Position numbers and translations under genes: made by a program | DNA from: Astrocystis sublimbata | Taxonomy: Eukaryota > Ascomycota > Sordariomycetes > Xylariales > Xylariaceae | NCBI GenBank assembly: GCA_022453515.1 | Contig: JAJNNY010000038.1 | Location: forward strand, 287,632 to 351,631 | Reading direction: 5' to 3' | Length of the DNA: 64,000 nt | The notes under the pieces: generated by a model | Seen by the model: only the letters and a program-made list of their open reading frames with translations | Told to the model about the DNA's origin: nothing | Database searches by the model: none | Shown: positions 1 to 11,401 of the stretch, in pieces | How the letters are laid out: each line of letters opens with the position of its first letter | Position numbering within the stretch: the first letter of the stretch is position 1

Positions 1-709
1 ATGTCCGTGATGAATAAAAGCACAGGATTGGTGCAAATCCCATGTCCAAATGAGGCTATGAGCTGGCTCCCAATTCATGAAAATGTCGCGCACTATCCAT
101 GGTGCAGCTTGGGACCAGTGTACGAGGGTCTACCTGTTCGGAATCTACCTATTCGGAAATTCAAACCCCATCGCGTCAGGTGTGGTGACTCGGGTTTACT
201 ATTCAAACTTATCAAAGGTTACTTGTAAAGATGACTACATGTCCCGACGTTTCTGTTGCCAATTTGGTTACTGTTACCTGTGGCCACGTCGAGATAGCGT
301 TGAGCAACCAGGCGATCATATTGAAAGTCTAGGAAAGAAAGAGCGATTTGCATACAAAATACCATGCCAGCAGGAGTATTACATTAAGCCCTTTGTGCAT
401 AAGGAGGTATTCAGGACTTGGCCTTAATCAGTAGCAAGGATCAGTAACCATAGAGAAGTTGCGTTACTGGATGGTCTGGAGCATTCGGGGAATGGAAATA
501 GGTCAGAAATCACATAGCATTTTAGGGGGGGGTTAAACCTGTTTTAAGTGTAACCGAAATTCTTGTTTGTAAAAGCATATAACATAGGCCGAGAAATGTG
601 AATGGGACATCTCGAGCTCAAATGTCAATTCAAATTCAATCTATAGCAGTGAATTAAGATCAACTATTTGAACAAATACTTTGCAGACGAATAACTACAA
701 GCTTCCATC
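1..709. other. Left-edge intergenic DNA, PKS upstream region
   Basis: I recognise no gene here. Two plus-strand open frames (75 and 116 codons) overlap each other, carry no recognisable domain and lack the codon pattern of the neighbouring genes. The last 100-200 bases before 710 presumably hold the PKS promoter and leader, but I see no motif I can name with confidence. Confidence 0.5.
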
Positions 710-3700
710 ATGAGTGTCAATCTAAAGCTATATCTCTTCGGAGACCAGACCCATGATACAAAGCCACATCTGAAGCTTTTGCTTCAGTGCAGAGACAACC
801 CATTACTCGACCACTTCCTCCGCAAGGCATATGATGCACTTCGAAGAGAGATTTATGAGCTCCCTCACGATATGAGAGATGTTCTTCCTCGATTTACCTC
901 CCTTGATGACTTGATGTTGTGGGATCAGGGCGGGAGGTGGTGCGTGCCTCTTGACATGGCTATTACATGTCTTTGCCAGCTTGGGCTTTTTTTCAGGTAA
1001 GAACCAAGAAACACCCATCAGGTACATGACAGTAACTGATACTAGCCCAAGAGAAAGTCAAGCAAATGATAATATAGGTTCACAAACATCCAGGTATGTT
1101 GGGCTCTGCACAGGAGCATTGTCTGCAGCAGCTGTTAGCTGTAGCCGCAGCACATTGGACCTCGTTCCCAAGGCAGTCGATGCAATCATCGTCGCTTTTA
1201 GAACCGGTATACATGTCACCGAGGTAGCGGAGCGAATCGCCCCCACGAACAGTGCTGGGGAGACCTGGTCAATCATTGTCACCGGGTCAACAGCTTCTGG
1301 AGCCGTGCAAAAGTTCTGTGCACAAAGTGTAAGTGAATTTAAGGCTTTTGTGATCCTATCGTGAATACCTAATATAAACTAACATCGTGTGAAGATACTG
1401 CCTTTGACGAGTAGACCTTACATCAGCGCCTACGCGCCGTATGGGATTACTGTGAGCGGCCCTCCACGAACCATCGCTCAATTTGTCGATTCTGAGTGCT
1501 TCAAAGGCCTGAGATATAAAGCCATTCCGATATATGCCCCATATCATGCGCCACACCTACACACAGAGTCTGATGTTATTGACATCGTTGGAAGTCTGAC
1601 CCATGATTTGGTTCAGCCCTCTGAGCAGTCAGGGATGGGAGACGCGGTGGAGGGACCTAGCTTTACAGCATCTTTGAAGGCCGCCATCGAGCAGATTTTG
1701 CTACAGCCGATTCAGTGGAAAGATATCCTCGATGACCTGCAGAGCTGGATCCAGAGTTCGGAAACAAAGACATTCAGCATTGCCCCCATCGTAACTACTG
1801 CCGACCAACTCATCTATACCGCGCTGAAGCAAACACCGCTGCGCGCATTGATGCCATCCACATCCGCACCCAGCCCGCTCAAGTCAACTGGCTGGGAGAA
1901 TACGTCATATGCTCATCCTCAGAAGCCGAAACTGGCTATCATCAGTATGGCGGGTCGATTTCCAGGTGCCAGGGACACTGAGGCATTTTGGGATCTTCTA
2001 TATGAAGGGTTGGATGTCCATAAGCCTGTGCCGCCTCTCCATTGGGATGCAAAGACACACGTAGATCCAACCGGGAACGGCAAAAACACCAGCGCGACGC
2101 CGTTCGGTTGTTGGCTTGACGATCCGGCAGAATTCGACGCGCGCTTTTTCAACATCTCGCCAAGAGAGGCGCCACAGATTGATCCCGCGCAGCGACTTGC
2201 TCTGATGACAGCTTATGAAGCGATCGAGCAAGCCGGTATCGTTCCAGATGCCACCGCTTCTACTAGACGTGACCGGGTTGGTGTCTTCTATGGTGTTACC
2301 AGCAACGACTGGATGGAGACAAATAGCGCGCAGAACATCGATACTTACTTTATTCCAGGCGGAAATCGAGCGTTCATTCCTGGTCGTATTAACTACTGTT
2401 TTAAGTTCAGTGGCCCTAGTTACGCAATTGATACGGCCTGCTCTTCCAGTCTGGCGGGAATCCACTTAGCTTGCAGTTTGTTGTGGCGAGGAGATATCGA
2501 TACAGCTATTGCTGGCGGGACCAATGTTCTTACGAACCCGGACTTTACGGCTGGCCTAGACCGCGGCCATTTTCTCTCGCGAACAGGAAATTGCAAAACT
2601 TTTGAGTTAGTATCTTAAACTCTTGCGTCCCCTGTTTCACTCAAAGTCTTCTTCTGAATGCTATATGCTCATGCTTGCTGCTGAGATACGCCCTATTATA
2701 CCCGACTCAACCCCCCCCCCCCCCCCCCCCCCCCGGTAGAAGGTAGATTCTAACTTATTTTCTTTATTAGCGATGAGGCAGACGGGTACTGCCGCGGAGA
2801 AGGGATCGGAACCGTCATTATCAAGCGCCTCGATGATGCCCTCGCAGATAACGACCCGATTCTGGGTGTCATTCTGGGCGCGTACACAAACCACTCAGCA
2901 GAATCCGAGTCGATTACGCGACCGCATGTTGGGGCACAGCGGGCAATCTTTAGCAAGATTCTAAACCAAGGAGGTGTAGATCCCTATACCGTGAGCTACG
3001 TTGAAATGCACGGAACGTAAGTGCTTCCAATGGTATGACACGGCCTATAACACTGACTTGGATGACAAGCGGTACGCAAGCTGGCGATGCCGGAGAGATG
3101 TCCAGTGTCCTAGACACATTTGCGCCTTCCACATCACAGGCTAAGAGAGGCAGAGAGAAGCACCAGGTCCTTTTCCTTGGCTCAGCCAAGCCAAATATAG
3201 GCCATGGCGAAGCTGCTTCTGGCGTGTCAAGTCTTATTAAAGTGCTACTTATGATGCAGAAGAATACGATTGTCCCGCACTGTGGTATCAAAACTAGGAT
3301 CAACCGCAAGTTCCCCACCGATCTGAAGGAACGGAATGTTCGCATAGCTGCGAAGGCAAATTCTTGGGAGAGGGACTCAGATCCTTCCGAGCCCCGGCGG
3401 GCCTTCGTAAACAACTTCAGCGCAGCAGGGGGAAACTCGGCATTATTGCTCGAAGACGCACCCCGTGAGAATAATCCTATAAAGAAGGTTCCAGACCCGC
3501 GCAAAGTTCACCTCATAGCGGTATCAGCCAAGACCAGTACCTCTTTGCAGGGCAATCTAGAGTCTACTCTCGAATTTTTGATGCGTAACCCGGACGTGTC
3601 CTTGGGGCAGCTTTCGTATACCACAACCGCACGTCGTATGCACCATCAGCATCGTGTCATGGTTGTTGGCTCCAGCGTCGAGGGCATGTCATCACAGATC

Positions 3701-6700
3701 AGCGCGGCGTTAAGAGACAGAACCGGAATGACCCGACCCAAAGGAAGCCCGAAGGTTATATTCCTCTTCACTGGCCAGGGAGCCCAATACTCTGGGATGG
3801 GGAAACAGCTTCTCGAATACTTCTCCTTATTTCGTATCGAGGTACGGCGGTTGGATCAACTTGGTCAGAACCTGGGGTTTCCATCAATGCTGCCTATCAT
3901 TGAATCAGAAGAGCAGGACATCGGTGTTTTCGGACCTACCGCAGTGCAACTAGCGAGTGTCATCATGCAAATCGCACTAAGCAAACTTTGGGCATCGTGG
4001 AATATCACTCCAGCCGCTGTCATCGGCCATAGCCTAGGGGAATATGCCGCTCTTAATGTCGCGGGGGTACTCTCGGATGCGGATACTATCTACCTTGTGG
4101 GGACGAGAGCTGAGCTTCTCCAAGAGAAGTGTACTCGCGGCACTCACTCGATGATCGTTGCTAAAGGATCCATGAATGATATCGCAGAGGTCCTGAGAGA
4201 CGTCGACTACGAAGTCGCGTGCATCAACTCACCAACTGAGACTGTCCTAGCTGGACCTGACGAGAAGATATCCATCGTGAAGGGGTTACTCACAGGCGCA
4301 AAGATTAAATCGACACTGCTCCACGTCCCATACGCATTCCATTCGTCTCAGATTGACCCTATTCTGTCCGATTTTAAAAGGTTATCTGGGGGGATTACAT
4401 TTTCTGAAGCCAAGGTCCCCGTTGTATGCCCATTAGATGGCAGCATTAAAGGGGTGGCTAACCCCGAGTACCTCACCAGACATTCCCGCGAACCTGTTAA
4501 TATGTTCAAAGCACTCCGACTAGCATACAGTCAACAAATACTTACTGACCAAACTATGATGCTTGAGGTTGGTCCGCACCCGGCCATCTCTGGAATGGTA
4601 AGAGCCGTTCTAGGCCCGCAAGTGGTGTGCCTCGCCTCGTCGCAGCGCGGCAGATCATGCTGGGATGTCTTAAGTACGACGTTGAAAGCCTTGTACGAAG
4701 CTGGAGCAGATATCCGATGGGCGGAATATCAGCGTGACTTTCAGAGTTCTCACAGAGTCATTCCGTTACCGGCCTATAGCTGGGACTTGAAAGAGTACTG
4801 GATGCAGTACTTTAACGACTGGTCTTTGCGGAAAGGTGAACCCCCTTTGGTACTTGATAGCCCGAAGCCTATGCTTGAAAGTACCACTATCCACAGAATT
4901 GTCTCGCAATCTGGCGACACCCAGAAGATGCATATTGTTGTGGAGGCGAATATCGCACGCGACGATTTAAGTCCGCTCGTCCAGGGACACGAGGTCGATG
5001 GGACTCCATTGTGCACTCCATCAGTATATGCAGATATTGCATTGACATTAGGCACATATATTCTTCAGCGCTACCGCCCTGGTCAAATCGAGAACCGTAT
5101 TGATGTATCCGATATGAGCATCTCAAAAGCTCTCATTCTTCAGGCTCAGGTGACGGAGCAGCTTCTTCAAGCGCATGCCGAAGTCGACTGGTCATCTCAA
5201 TCAGTGGTTATCATATTCATGTCCTTTGATGTAAGTCTTGTCCTTCAGCCCTTACCCTTAATTACTGTGCATTACTAGAGCAGTTGGCTGATAAGTGGCA
5301 ATGCAGAGCAAGCAAAAATTGCAGGAGCACGCGAGATGTGTCGTGCGCTTCAGAGACAGAAGTCTCCAAGAGACACTCCAATGCAAATCGGCAAGCCTCA
5401 GGGAAAAGTTGCAAGCGCTGGAAGATGGAATTGTTACAGGGGTTACCGCCCGTTTCAACCGCCCCATGGTTTATCGAGCAATCCGACCTTTAGCGAGATT
5501 TCATGACGACTACCGTGCCATAGACAAAATCGTCCTGAACAGCACAACACTCGAAGTCTCGAGTCATCTCAGCTTTGGTGCCGTGAAGAGGAGTGGAAGC
5601 TTCCATACTCACCCTGCCATTATCGATGCCTTGGCGCAGGCTGGCGGATTTGCATTAAATTGCAATGATAACAATGACCTGGACGTGGAAGTTTTCGTAT
5701 GTGTTTCCTGGAGTTATTCATTCCCTTGCTGGCAAGTCTAAGAGGCACAAATTACCCTAACAGGTATCAATGCTCCCCAGACACGTGCGAATCCCCGTTC
5801 CATGTGCAATTTCTTTAATTACTGCAAAAGGCAATTACTGACTCCAGCGGGTTGAAGATGAATCACGGATGGGGTTCGCTCCAAATATTCGAGCCTATAA
5901 GCTTCGATAAAGAGTACGTTACTTACACGCGTATGCAAGAGGGCGTAGATAAGCTGTGGCATGGCAATACTTTTATCCTCCAGGGAGACAAAATTGTCGC
6001 ATACTTTGGGCAGATTGCGGTTCGTACATCGTAACCTTTCTGTTTTCATACCAAGTCCTCGATTACTGACTAACATATCCTTCCTATAGCTCCAATGTGT
6101 GCCACGTCGAGTCCTTAAAGTCGTCTTGTCAATCGCGAGTGGAGATAAGAAGCAGAAGCAACAGCGACAACCAGTAGAGACAAAACAGCTCCCAGTCAGG
6201 AATTCTACCCATGACGCCGCTTTGCTGGATCCTGCCGGAGTTGTCGAGCGGAAGTCACATGCCTCTAAAATCCGCCAGGCGATCAATATCATTGCTGAAG
6301 AGAGTGGGCTAGCTGAGTTAGACTTGGCCGACAGCACCTGTTTCGCGGATGTCGGCATCGACTCTCTTCTAGGTCTGACGATCTCGGCCCGATTCAACGA
6401 AGAGCTCAATATGGAACTCGATTTCAACGCACTATTCTACGAGCATCCCACGGTTGGCGATCTCAAGGTGTTGTTCGGGGCAGATTCCGGGGCTAATAGG
6501 ATGACCGCAGAGTCGCAGTCAGGATCCAGCGATACAGCCGAGTCAGCCAGAAACAGTGGGACGGGTATAACTACGCCAGACGCAACAGGGCGAATTGGAA
6601 AGCTCGAATTTCGGCGCGCTCTTCAGATCTTATCAGAGGAAAGTGGCATTGCGATAGAGGACCTTACCGATGATACGAACTTTGCCGACTCAGGTGTGGA

Positions 6701-8183
6701 TTCCTTACTGTCTCTCATTGTTGTGAGCAGGTTCCGGGACGAGCTTGAAGTCGATATCCAGCACGAGACCATTTTCCTTGAGTGTCCCACTGTAGCCGAC
6801 TTGCGACGATTGTTGCTGGGAGATGCGGAAGCGGATAGTAACGACAGTCATACCCACGTCCACGTAAATAGCAAGCCAAATCCCACGCTGCCCCCTGCCT
6901 CGATACAAGGTCTTGTCGTAGATGAACACAGTTCTCGGCGCACAGAAAGGGACACACTTAGGGCTCGCGAGGAAGCCGTCGACACTTACGTTCGGAAGAA
7001 CACATTTGGGTTCAGGCTACTCAGGCCTGCACCTTTATTGGGTGTAACACAGGAGGACGGGAAAGTCGTTCTGATCACAGGAGCATCGGGGAGCTTAGGA
7101 GGGCATTTGGTTTACCATATAGCTCAACTTCCTGATGTGAAGTGCGTCGTGTGTCTCAACCGCGAGAACAAAACGGAGCCGTTCTCCCGGCAACAAAAGG
7201 CCATGAGAGAGAAGGGCATTCGATTCCCCGAAGCTCTCAAGCCTAAGCTACGTGTGCTACAGACCGAAAGCTCAAAACCAAATCTCGGGTTGTTGGTGGA
7301 AGAGTACGAGACACTCGCCAACTCAGTAACCCATCTAATCCATAACGCATGGCCAATGAGCGCGAAACGTCAGTTGGACGGTTTCGAACCGCAATTTCGA
7401 ATCATGCGCAACCTGATCGATTTCGCGAACGATGCCACGTCTCGGCGCCCCGAGAGCTTCAGGTTCAGTTTCCAGATGGTGTCCTCCATCGGCGTTGTCG
7501 GCCACTACGGCCTCGGTAATGGCAAAGAGAAGACCATAGTACCGGAAAAGAGAGTCTCTATAGACTCGGTACTGCCTAACGGGTACGGGGATGCCAAATG
7601 GGGGTGCGAAAGGATGCTCGACGAAACGCTCCATAAGCATCCCGACAGGTTCCGCACTATGGTCGTCCGTCTGGGGCAGATAGCCGGGTCTAAAACCAGC
7701 GGTTACTGGAACCCTATGGAACATTTTGGGTTCCTAATCAAATCCTCACAGACCCTAAACGCCCTACCAGACGTTGGCGGAACCGTTTATTGGACCCCGG
7801 TCAACGACATTGCTGGCACCCTGTCCGATCTACTTCTCTCGAACCGCACCCCTTACCCCATCTACCACATCGAGAATCCAGTTGGCCAGCCGTGGCGCGA
7901 GATGAATGTTATCCTGGCAGATGCACTGAACATCCCGAATTTGATCCCTTTCGAGCAGTGGGTTGAGCGAGTGCGGGATGCACCCCAGAAAAACAATCCC
8001 GCTGTGACTTTGTTGGATTTCTTGGACAGCAACTACCTCCGAATGTCTTGTGGTGGACTCGTGCTCGATGTGAAGAGAACGCTCGAGCATTCCCCGACCC
8101 TGTCGGCGGTGGGACCTGTGAGCAACGAGACTATCAGGAAGTATATTCACATCTGGAAGGAAATTGGCTTCTTGAGCTCATGA
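710..8183 (+). CDS. Non-reducing polyketide synthase with reductive release (SAT-KS-AT-PT-ACP-ACP-R)
   Basis: Iterative type I PKS making an unreduced aromatic polyketide from malonyl-CoA and releasing it as an aldehyde (or alcohol). Eight-exon model: 710-996, 1046-1328, 1395-2605, 2771-3016, 3070-5230, 5307-5696, 5858-6019, 6090-8183, giving 2277 aa. Visible landmarks: SAT Cys117 in GLCTG; KS Cys539 (DTACSSSL), His674 (MHGT) and His721 (NIGHGEA); AT Ser997 (GHSLGEY); product template His1316 and Asp1503 ([13 protein letters not shown]); tandem ACPs with phosphopantetheine serines 1672 (GIDSLL) and 1785 (GVDSLL); and a C-terminal Rossmann reductase starting near 1910 (TGASGSLGG) with Tyr2079-x3-Lys2083. 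There is no thioesterase and no C-methyltransferase between ACP and R, unlike most R-terminated NR-PKSs. Intron 4 contains a 24-base poly(C) run. Introns 1 and 6 (the latter 161 nt) are the least certain junctions. The domain order is very secure; the product is inferred. Confidence 0.95.
2711..2734. repeat. Poly(C) tract, 24 nt, inside a PKS intron
   Basis: An uninterrupted run of 24 C residues lies within the 165-nt intron 2606-2770, between the exon ending in the KS motif TF-D and the exon starting [11 protein letters not shown]. It is one of four long C/G runs in this window, all non-coding. Confidence 0.95.
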
Positions 8184-9056
8184 ATGACCCGCGACAGATT
8201 CATTACGGTTAATTAGTAGCTAGCCAAACAGGCATTATATGATGTCAAACCTCATTTGACTGCTGCAGGTGAACTGGTACATTGTGCGTTTAGGTAATTA
8301 CAACCCACACAATATTGGACCCAATACAAAAGTTGCATTTAAGAGCACATCATAATAGGTGACTTTTCGCTAATAAGTGCAGTCACTTCACCAAATTGAA
8401 CTAGAAGGTCCAGCTCTCCAATTTCACGTGCATATCTATATAGGTGATTATCATATAGGCGCACGATAAATAAGACGGACTTTCGTATTTCGGCTTGTAG
8501 CATGAGTTTTTTTTTTTTTTTTTGGAAACGTTTAATTATATACGTCTGAACTTGATATTCTACTTGATATAATAAGCATTGTATAACCGTTAACTGCTTT
8601 TCGATAGTTTGTTGATGATCAGTAATGATAATATACATAGTATATACTTATGTTATCCTTTGCAGGTTGCTTTGGTGATCCTGAGCCGAAGGGTGGTAAG
8701 TTACTCAAGTGAAACGGACCATGGATGGATGCATGGTTCCAGCTACCATACTACTCTAGGAATGAACAACACGGACATGTCGTGATTATTTATACAGACT
8801 CCGTTTGTGTTCAGGGTTCTGCATTAGCTTTAGGTTTTGCCCAAATGTCGGATACCGGCGTTGAAACTGCGTTTGAAGACTGTAATTGGTGCCATAGCAG
8901 GCGTGGCAGGTTCTTCAAGTACCTAGTAGAAATGCTCCCTCATTACCTAGGTACTCATGATGTCTCGGCATCACCACAATAACTAGTATAGCTACAGTGA
9001 CGCTATAGAAAGCGCTCAATTCTAGCGAGATACTCTCAGCACTAGCATATCCGTGC
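8184..9056. other. Convergent intergenic region, PKS / MDR 3' flanks
   Basis: Between the PKS stop and the stop of the minus-strand MDR gene. AT-rich, with a 19-nt poly(T) run at about 8505-8523. An 85-codon frame at 8725-8982 has no recognisable motif. I see no gene here. Confidence 0.6.
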
Positions 9057-10226
9057 TCATGTCTCGTGGTCCGAGGGGTCTTCCCCATTCGGAACGAAAT
9101 ATACACTCTTCCCCGGACCTCTTTCAACTGCCGCAGTATGAAACGCCTTTTCCCAATCATCCAGTCCAAACTTCCCACTGATCGTCATGCTCGCTCTATA
9201 TCCAATCTTAAGCACACCTGTTTCGACAAGTTTGACTAAGTGCTCGGCTTGCTGCGCAGTGTTCATAAAAGTGCCCTTGATTGTGAGCGCCTTGTGAACA
9301 ATCTGTCCGTAAGGCAGCTCCAGATTACCACGGACTCCACCCATCAAACTCATGCGGCCACCAGGCTTCAGACACGCGATCCCTGCTTCAATATGAGACG
9401 CTTTCCCTGCCTGAGGTGGCGTAATGTCAAAATAAACATCCACTCGCCCCAAGAACTGTGCCAAGGCGTCGATGTCTTCCTGTAGGACGCCGCTCATCTT
9501 CACCGTTTCTATTCGATCGGATAAATCCTTCAGCTTCGCGAGAGCCGTCTCGCTTCTTCCCATGGCGATTACACGGGCGCCCATGGCAAGAGCGACGTGT
9601 ACCGCCGCGCTGCCAAAAGACCCCGTTGCCGGTGCAATGAGAACCGTCTCGCCGGCCTTTAAGCGGATATCGGAGAGCCCGCCGTGGGGCACCACCAGCT
9701 GACTGAGACATCCGAGTTCTTCAAGTCGGTAGCCGAGTCTCCGAACCAGGACGTCTTCGTCGAGGACGTGGACACTCTCCATCGGTGCCGTTGCCAGTGT
9801 GGCCCAACATCCGCTACGCCACGCGCCTCTCATTAGCCTCCTTGTTCCCTCTGTGGTGCCCTCGTTAAAGCCCCGCAGGATCTTTGTATGGCCAGCATGG
9901 TCATCACGCGCACGCACCGTCAGCTCGACAAATACTAATTGCCCTAGCTGGAGGCTTGTGGAATCGGGTGGCAAGCCAGCGACACGGGCGATGCACGTGC
10001 CACCAGGTACCAGCGGAAGGGGGTATTTGTAGCCTCTGGAGTTCCCATTCGCGAATATTTCATTGACATATTGAACAATAATTGCGTATAATGGTTTCAC
10101 AATGACTGCACCAGCTGTAGGCGTCGGAGTTGGTAAGGGCTCCAGTCTGGGAGGTGACGAGGGTGATTGGAAAAGAAGGCCGGTATAAGTATCCGGAAGA
10201 GAGTGTTCTGCAACAGTTTCCGTCAT
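9057..10226 (-). CDS. Zinc-independent medium-chain dehydrogenase/reductase (quinone oxidoreductase-like)
   Basis: Single-exon MDR-superfamily enzyme of 389 aa from the ATG at 10226; an in-frame ATG at 10319 would add 31 Arg/Lys-rich residues and is less likely. The N-terminal GroES-like part (PLVPGGTCIARV) leads into a Rossmann fold with a dinucleotide-binding segment (APATGSFGSAAVHVALAMGA), followed by the typical GGRMSLMGG strand. The structural-zinc cysteine cluster of classical alcohol dehydrogenases is absent, which points to an NADPH-dependent reductase acting on a carbonyl or enone. It is convergent with the PKS and divergent from the AflY-like gene, so it is a plausible tailoring enzyme. 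Substrate unknown. Confidence 0.88.
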   Translation of the reverse strand: MTETVAEHSLPDTYTGLLFQSPSSPPRLEPLPTPTPTAGAVIVKPLYAIIVQYVNEIFANGNSRGYKYPLPLVPGGTCIARVAGLPPDSTSLQLGQLVFVELTVRARDDHAGHTKILRGFNEGTTEGTRRLMRGAWRSGCWATLATAPMESVHVLDEDVLVRRLGYRLEELGCLSQLVVPHGGLSDIRLKAGETVLIAPATGSFGSAAVHVALAMGARVIAMGRSETALAKLKDLSDRIETVKMSGVLQEDIDALAQFLGRVDVYFDITPPQAGKASHIEAGIACLKPGGRMSLMGGVRGNLELPYGQIVHKALTIKGTFMNTAQQAEHLVKLVETGVLKIGYRASMTISGKFGLDDWEKAFHTAAVERGPGKSVYFVPNGEDPSDHET

Positions 10227-11401
10227 CTTGGTTGAGATTTGGGAATACAAGAAGCGATAGGGAAACGGAACCTTAGATTTCACCCTTTGTCTAGTGAAAC
10301 GGGGTAGGGATGCCTTCATGTGGCAGGATACTAGGTCGCTGCGATTAGGGATCCTGGTATGGAGGATGTGAGATGTGGTATTGCAACTAGAGTAGAGTAA
10401 AGACTAAGTTATTAGGAGATGTTTGGTCATATCAATAACCAGCTGGAAAAAGCCTAACTCCTATCACCGTTATTGTGTTGCACAAGTTATTACATAGTAG
10501 GTACATAGGTCGGGTCGGGTACCTATCGTCGCGGCGATTGGCCACATATAACCAGGAGCCGCATCAACTCGCATTTGCCACACTTAGAATCCCGATGCAG
10601 AGCAGGGAGGCAAAGGCCTGTCGTCGGGTAAGCTTACTTTGGGCTTATGCACTTTTGACAAGCACTTGCTGATGTAATGTCATTCTCAATTGCAAATATT
10701 CTACCTACTTAAGTAGGTAGGCACTTAGACAGCAGTTGCAGTTCTACCAGGCTTTATAATACACCTACCGTACCTAGTATCATAATGATCATTAGGTTGC
10801 TATCGCTGTTATTCCTTACTTCCTCATCTCCCGGTCGTGCGATGTGGAAAATAGATAAAAGTATACACACCCATCTAGTGATATATATTCCGCTTCGTCG
10901 TGTAATAAGCATCGTACCTTATGTCCTGTAGAACTTAATAAAATGTGTTTGTAAGTTCTTTGAAATCAGATGATAATCAGATCATAAACCTGATCTATGA
11001 AGTATTAGCATAGTGCTCTATCTGTAGGGCACTCTTATTTACTTCTCACCCCACGGACCCATGTCAATCTCCCGAGTGATCAGCGGATGGATATGTAGGT
11101 ACGGGGAGGTAGTCAGTAATGGTGCCGCACTGTCGGCATGCGAAACCTGCATGTAATTGGTCATGGCCTTTTGTTCACCGACTCACGAGCCCATAAGCCG
11201 CGCGCAGCGTCTTGGATGGCATCGCTCTCGTATGGCGAAATGCCGGATAGGTCTCAGTATGAGCTTATGTTATCTGTAGACCTGATTCCTTGAGTGCGAG
11301 TAGGCCTGTCGCATTTATAATTCGTGTATGGCGCTCATGCAAGAATCCCATGTCGTTATGTTCCCTCTGCGTACCTGTGATTCCAACCCCCAACTTTCGA
11401 T
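10227..11401. promoter_or_regulatory. Divergent intergenic region between MDR and AflY-like genes
   Basis: About 1.2 kb separates two divergently transcribed tailoring genes, so promoters for both must lie here. It contains a perfect 20-bp palindrome at 10701-10720 (CTACCTACTT followed by its complement) and several TAGGTA-type motifs. Which, if any, are regulatory sites cannot be decided from sequence alone. Confidence 0.5.
10701..10720. repeat. Perfect 20-bp palindrome of the TAGGTA type
   Basis: CTACCTACTT is followed immediately by AAGTAGGTAG, its exact reverse complement. It sits in the divergent promoter region of two putative cluster genes. The same tetramer theme (TAGG/CCTA) recurs across most intergenic regions of the window, so this may be part of that general repeat rather than a specific operator. 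Confidence 0.8.

Noticed and set aside
1..427. Two overlapping plus-strand frames at the left edge
   Set aside because: No start context, no motif, mutual overlap and odd composition; no support as genes.
997..1103. Alternative PKS intron 1 ending at the CCAG before TATGTTGGG
   Set aside because: It keeps frame but deletes the 15-20 residue segment normally found between the QLG helix and GLCTG in SAT domains; the acceptor at 1045 with a 49-nt intron fits better.
5697..5857. Possible extra mini-exon in PKS intron 6
   Set aside because: A CAG acceptor near 5762 opens a frame, but it soon meets a stop and the direct join VEVF to MNHGWGSLQ gives a standard product-template sequence.
8105..8183. 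Thioesterase/Claisen cyclase at the PKS C terminus
   Set aside because: The C-terminal 370 residues are a Rossmann NAD(P)-binding reductase (TGASGSLGG, YxxxK), with no GxSxG hydrolase motif.
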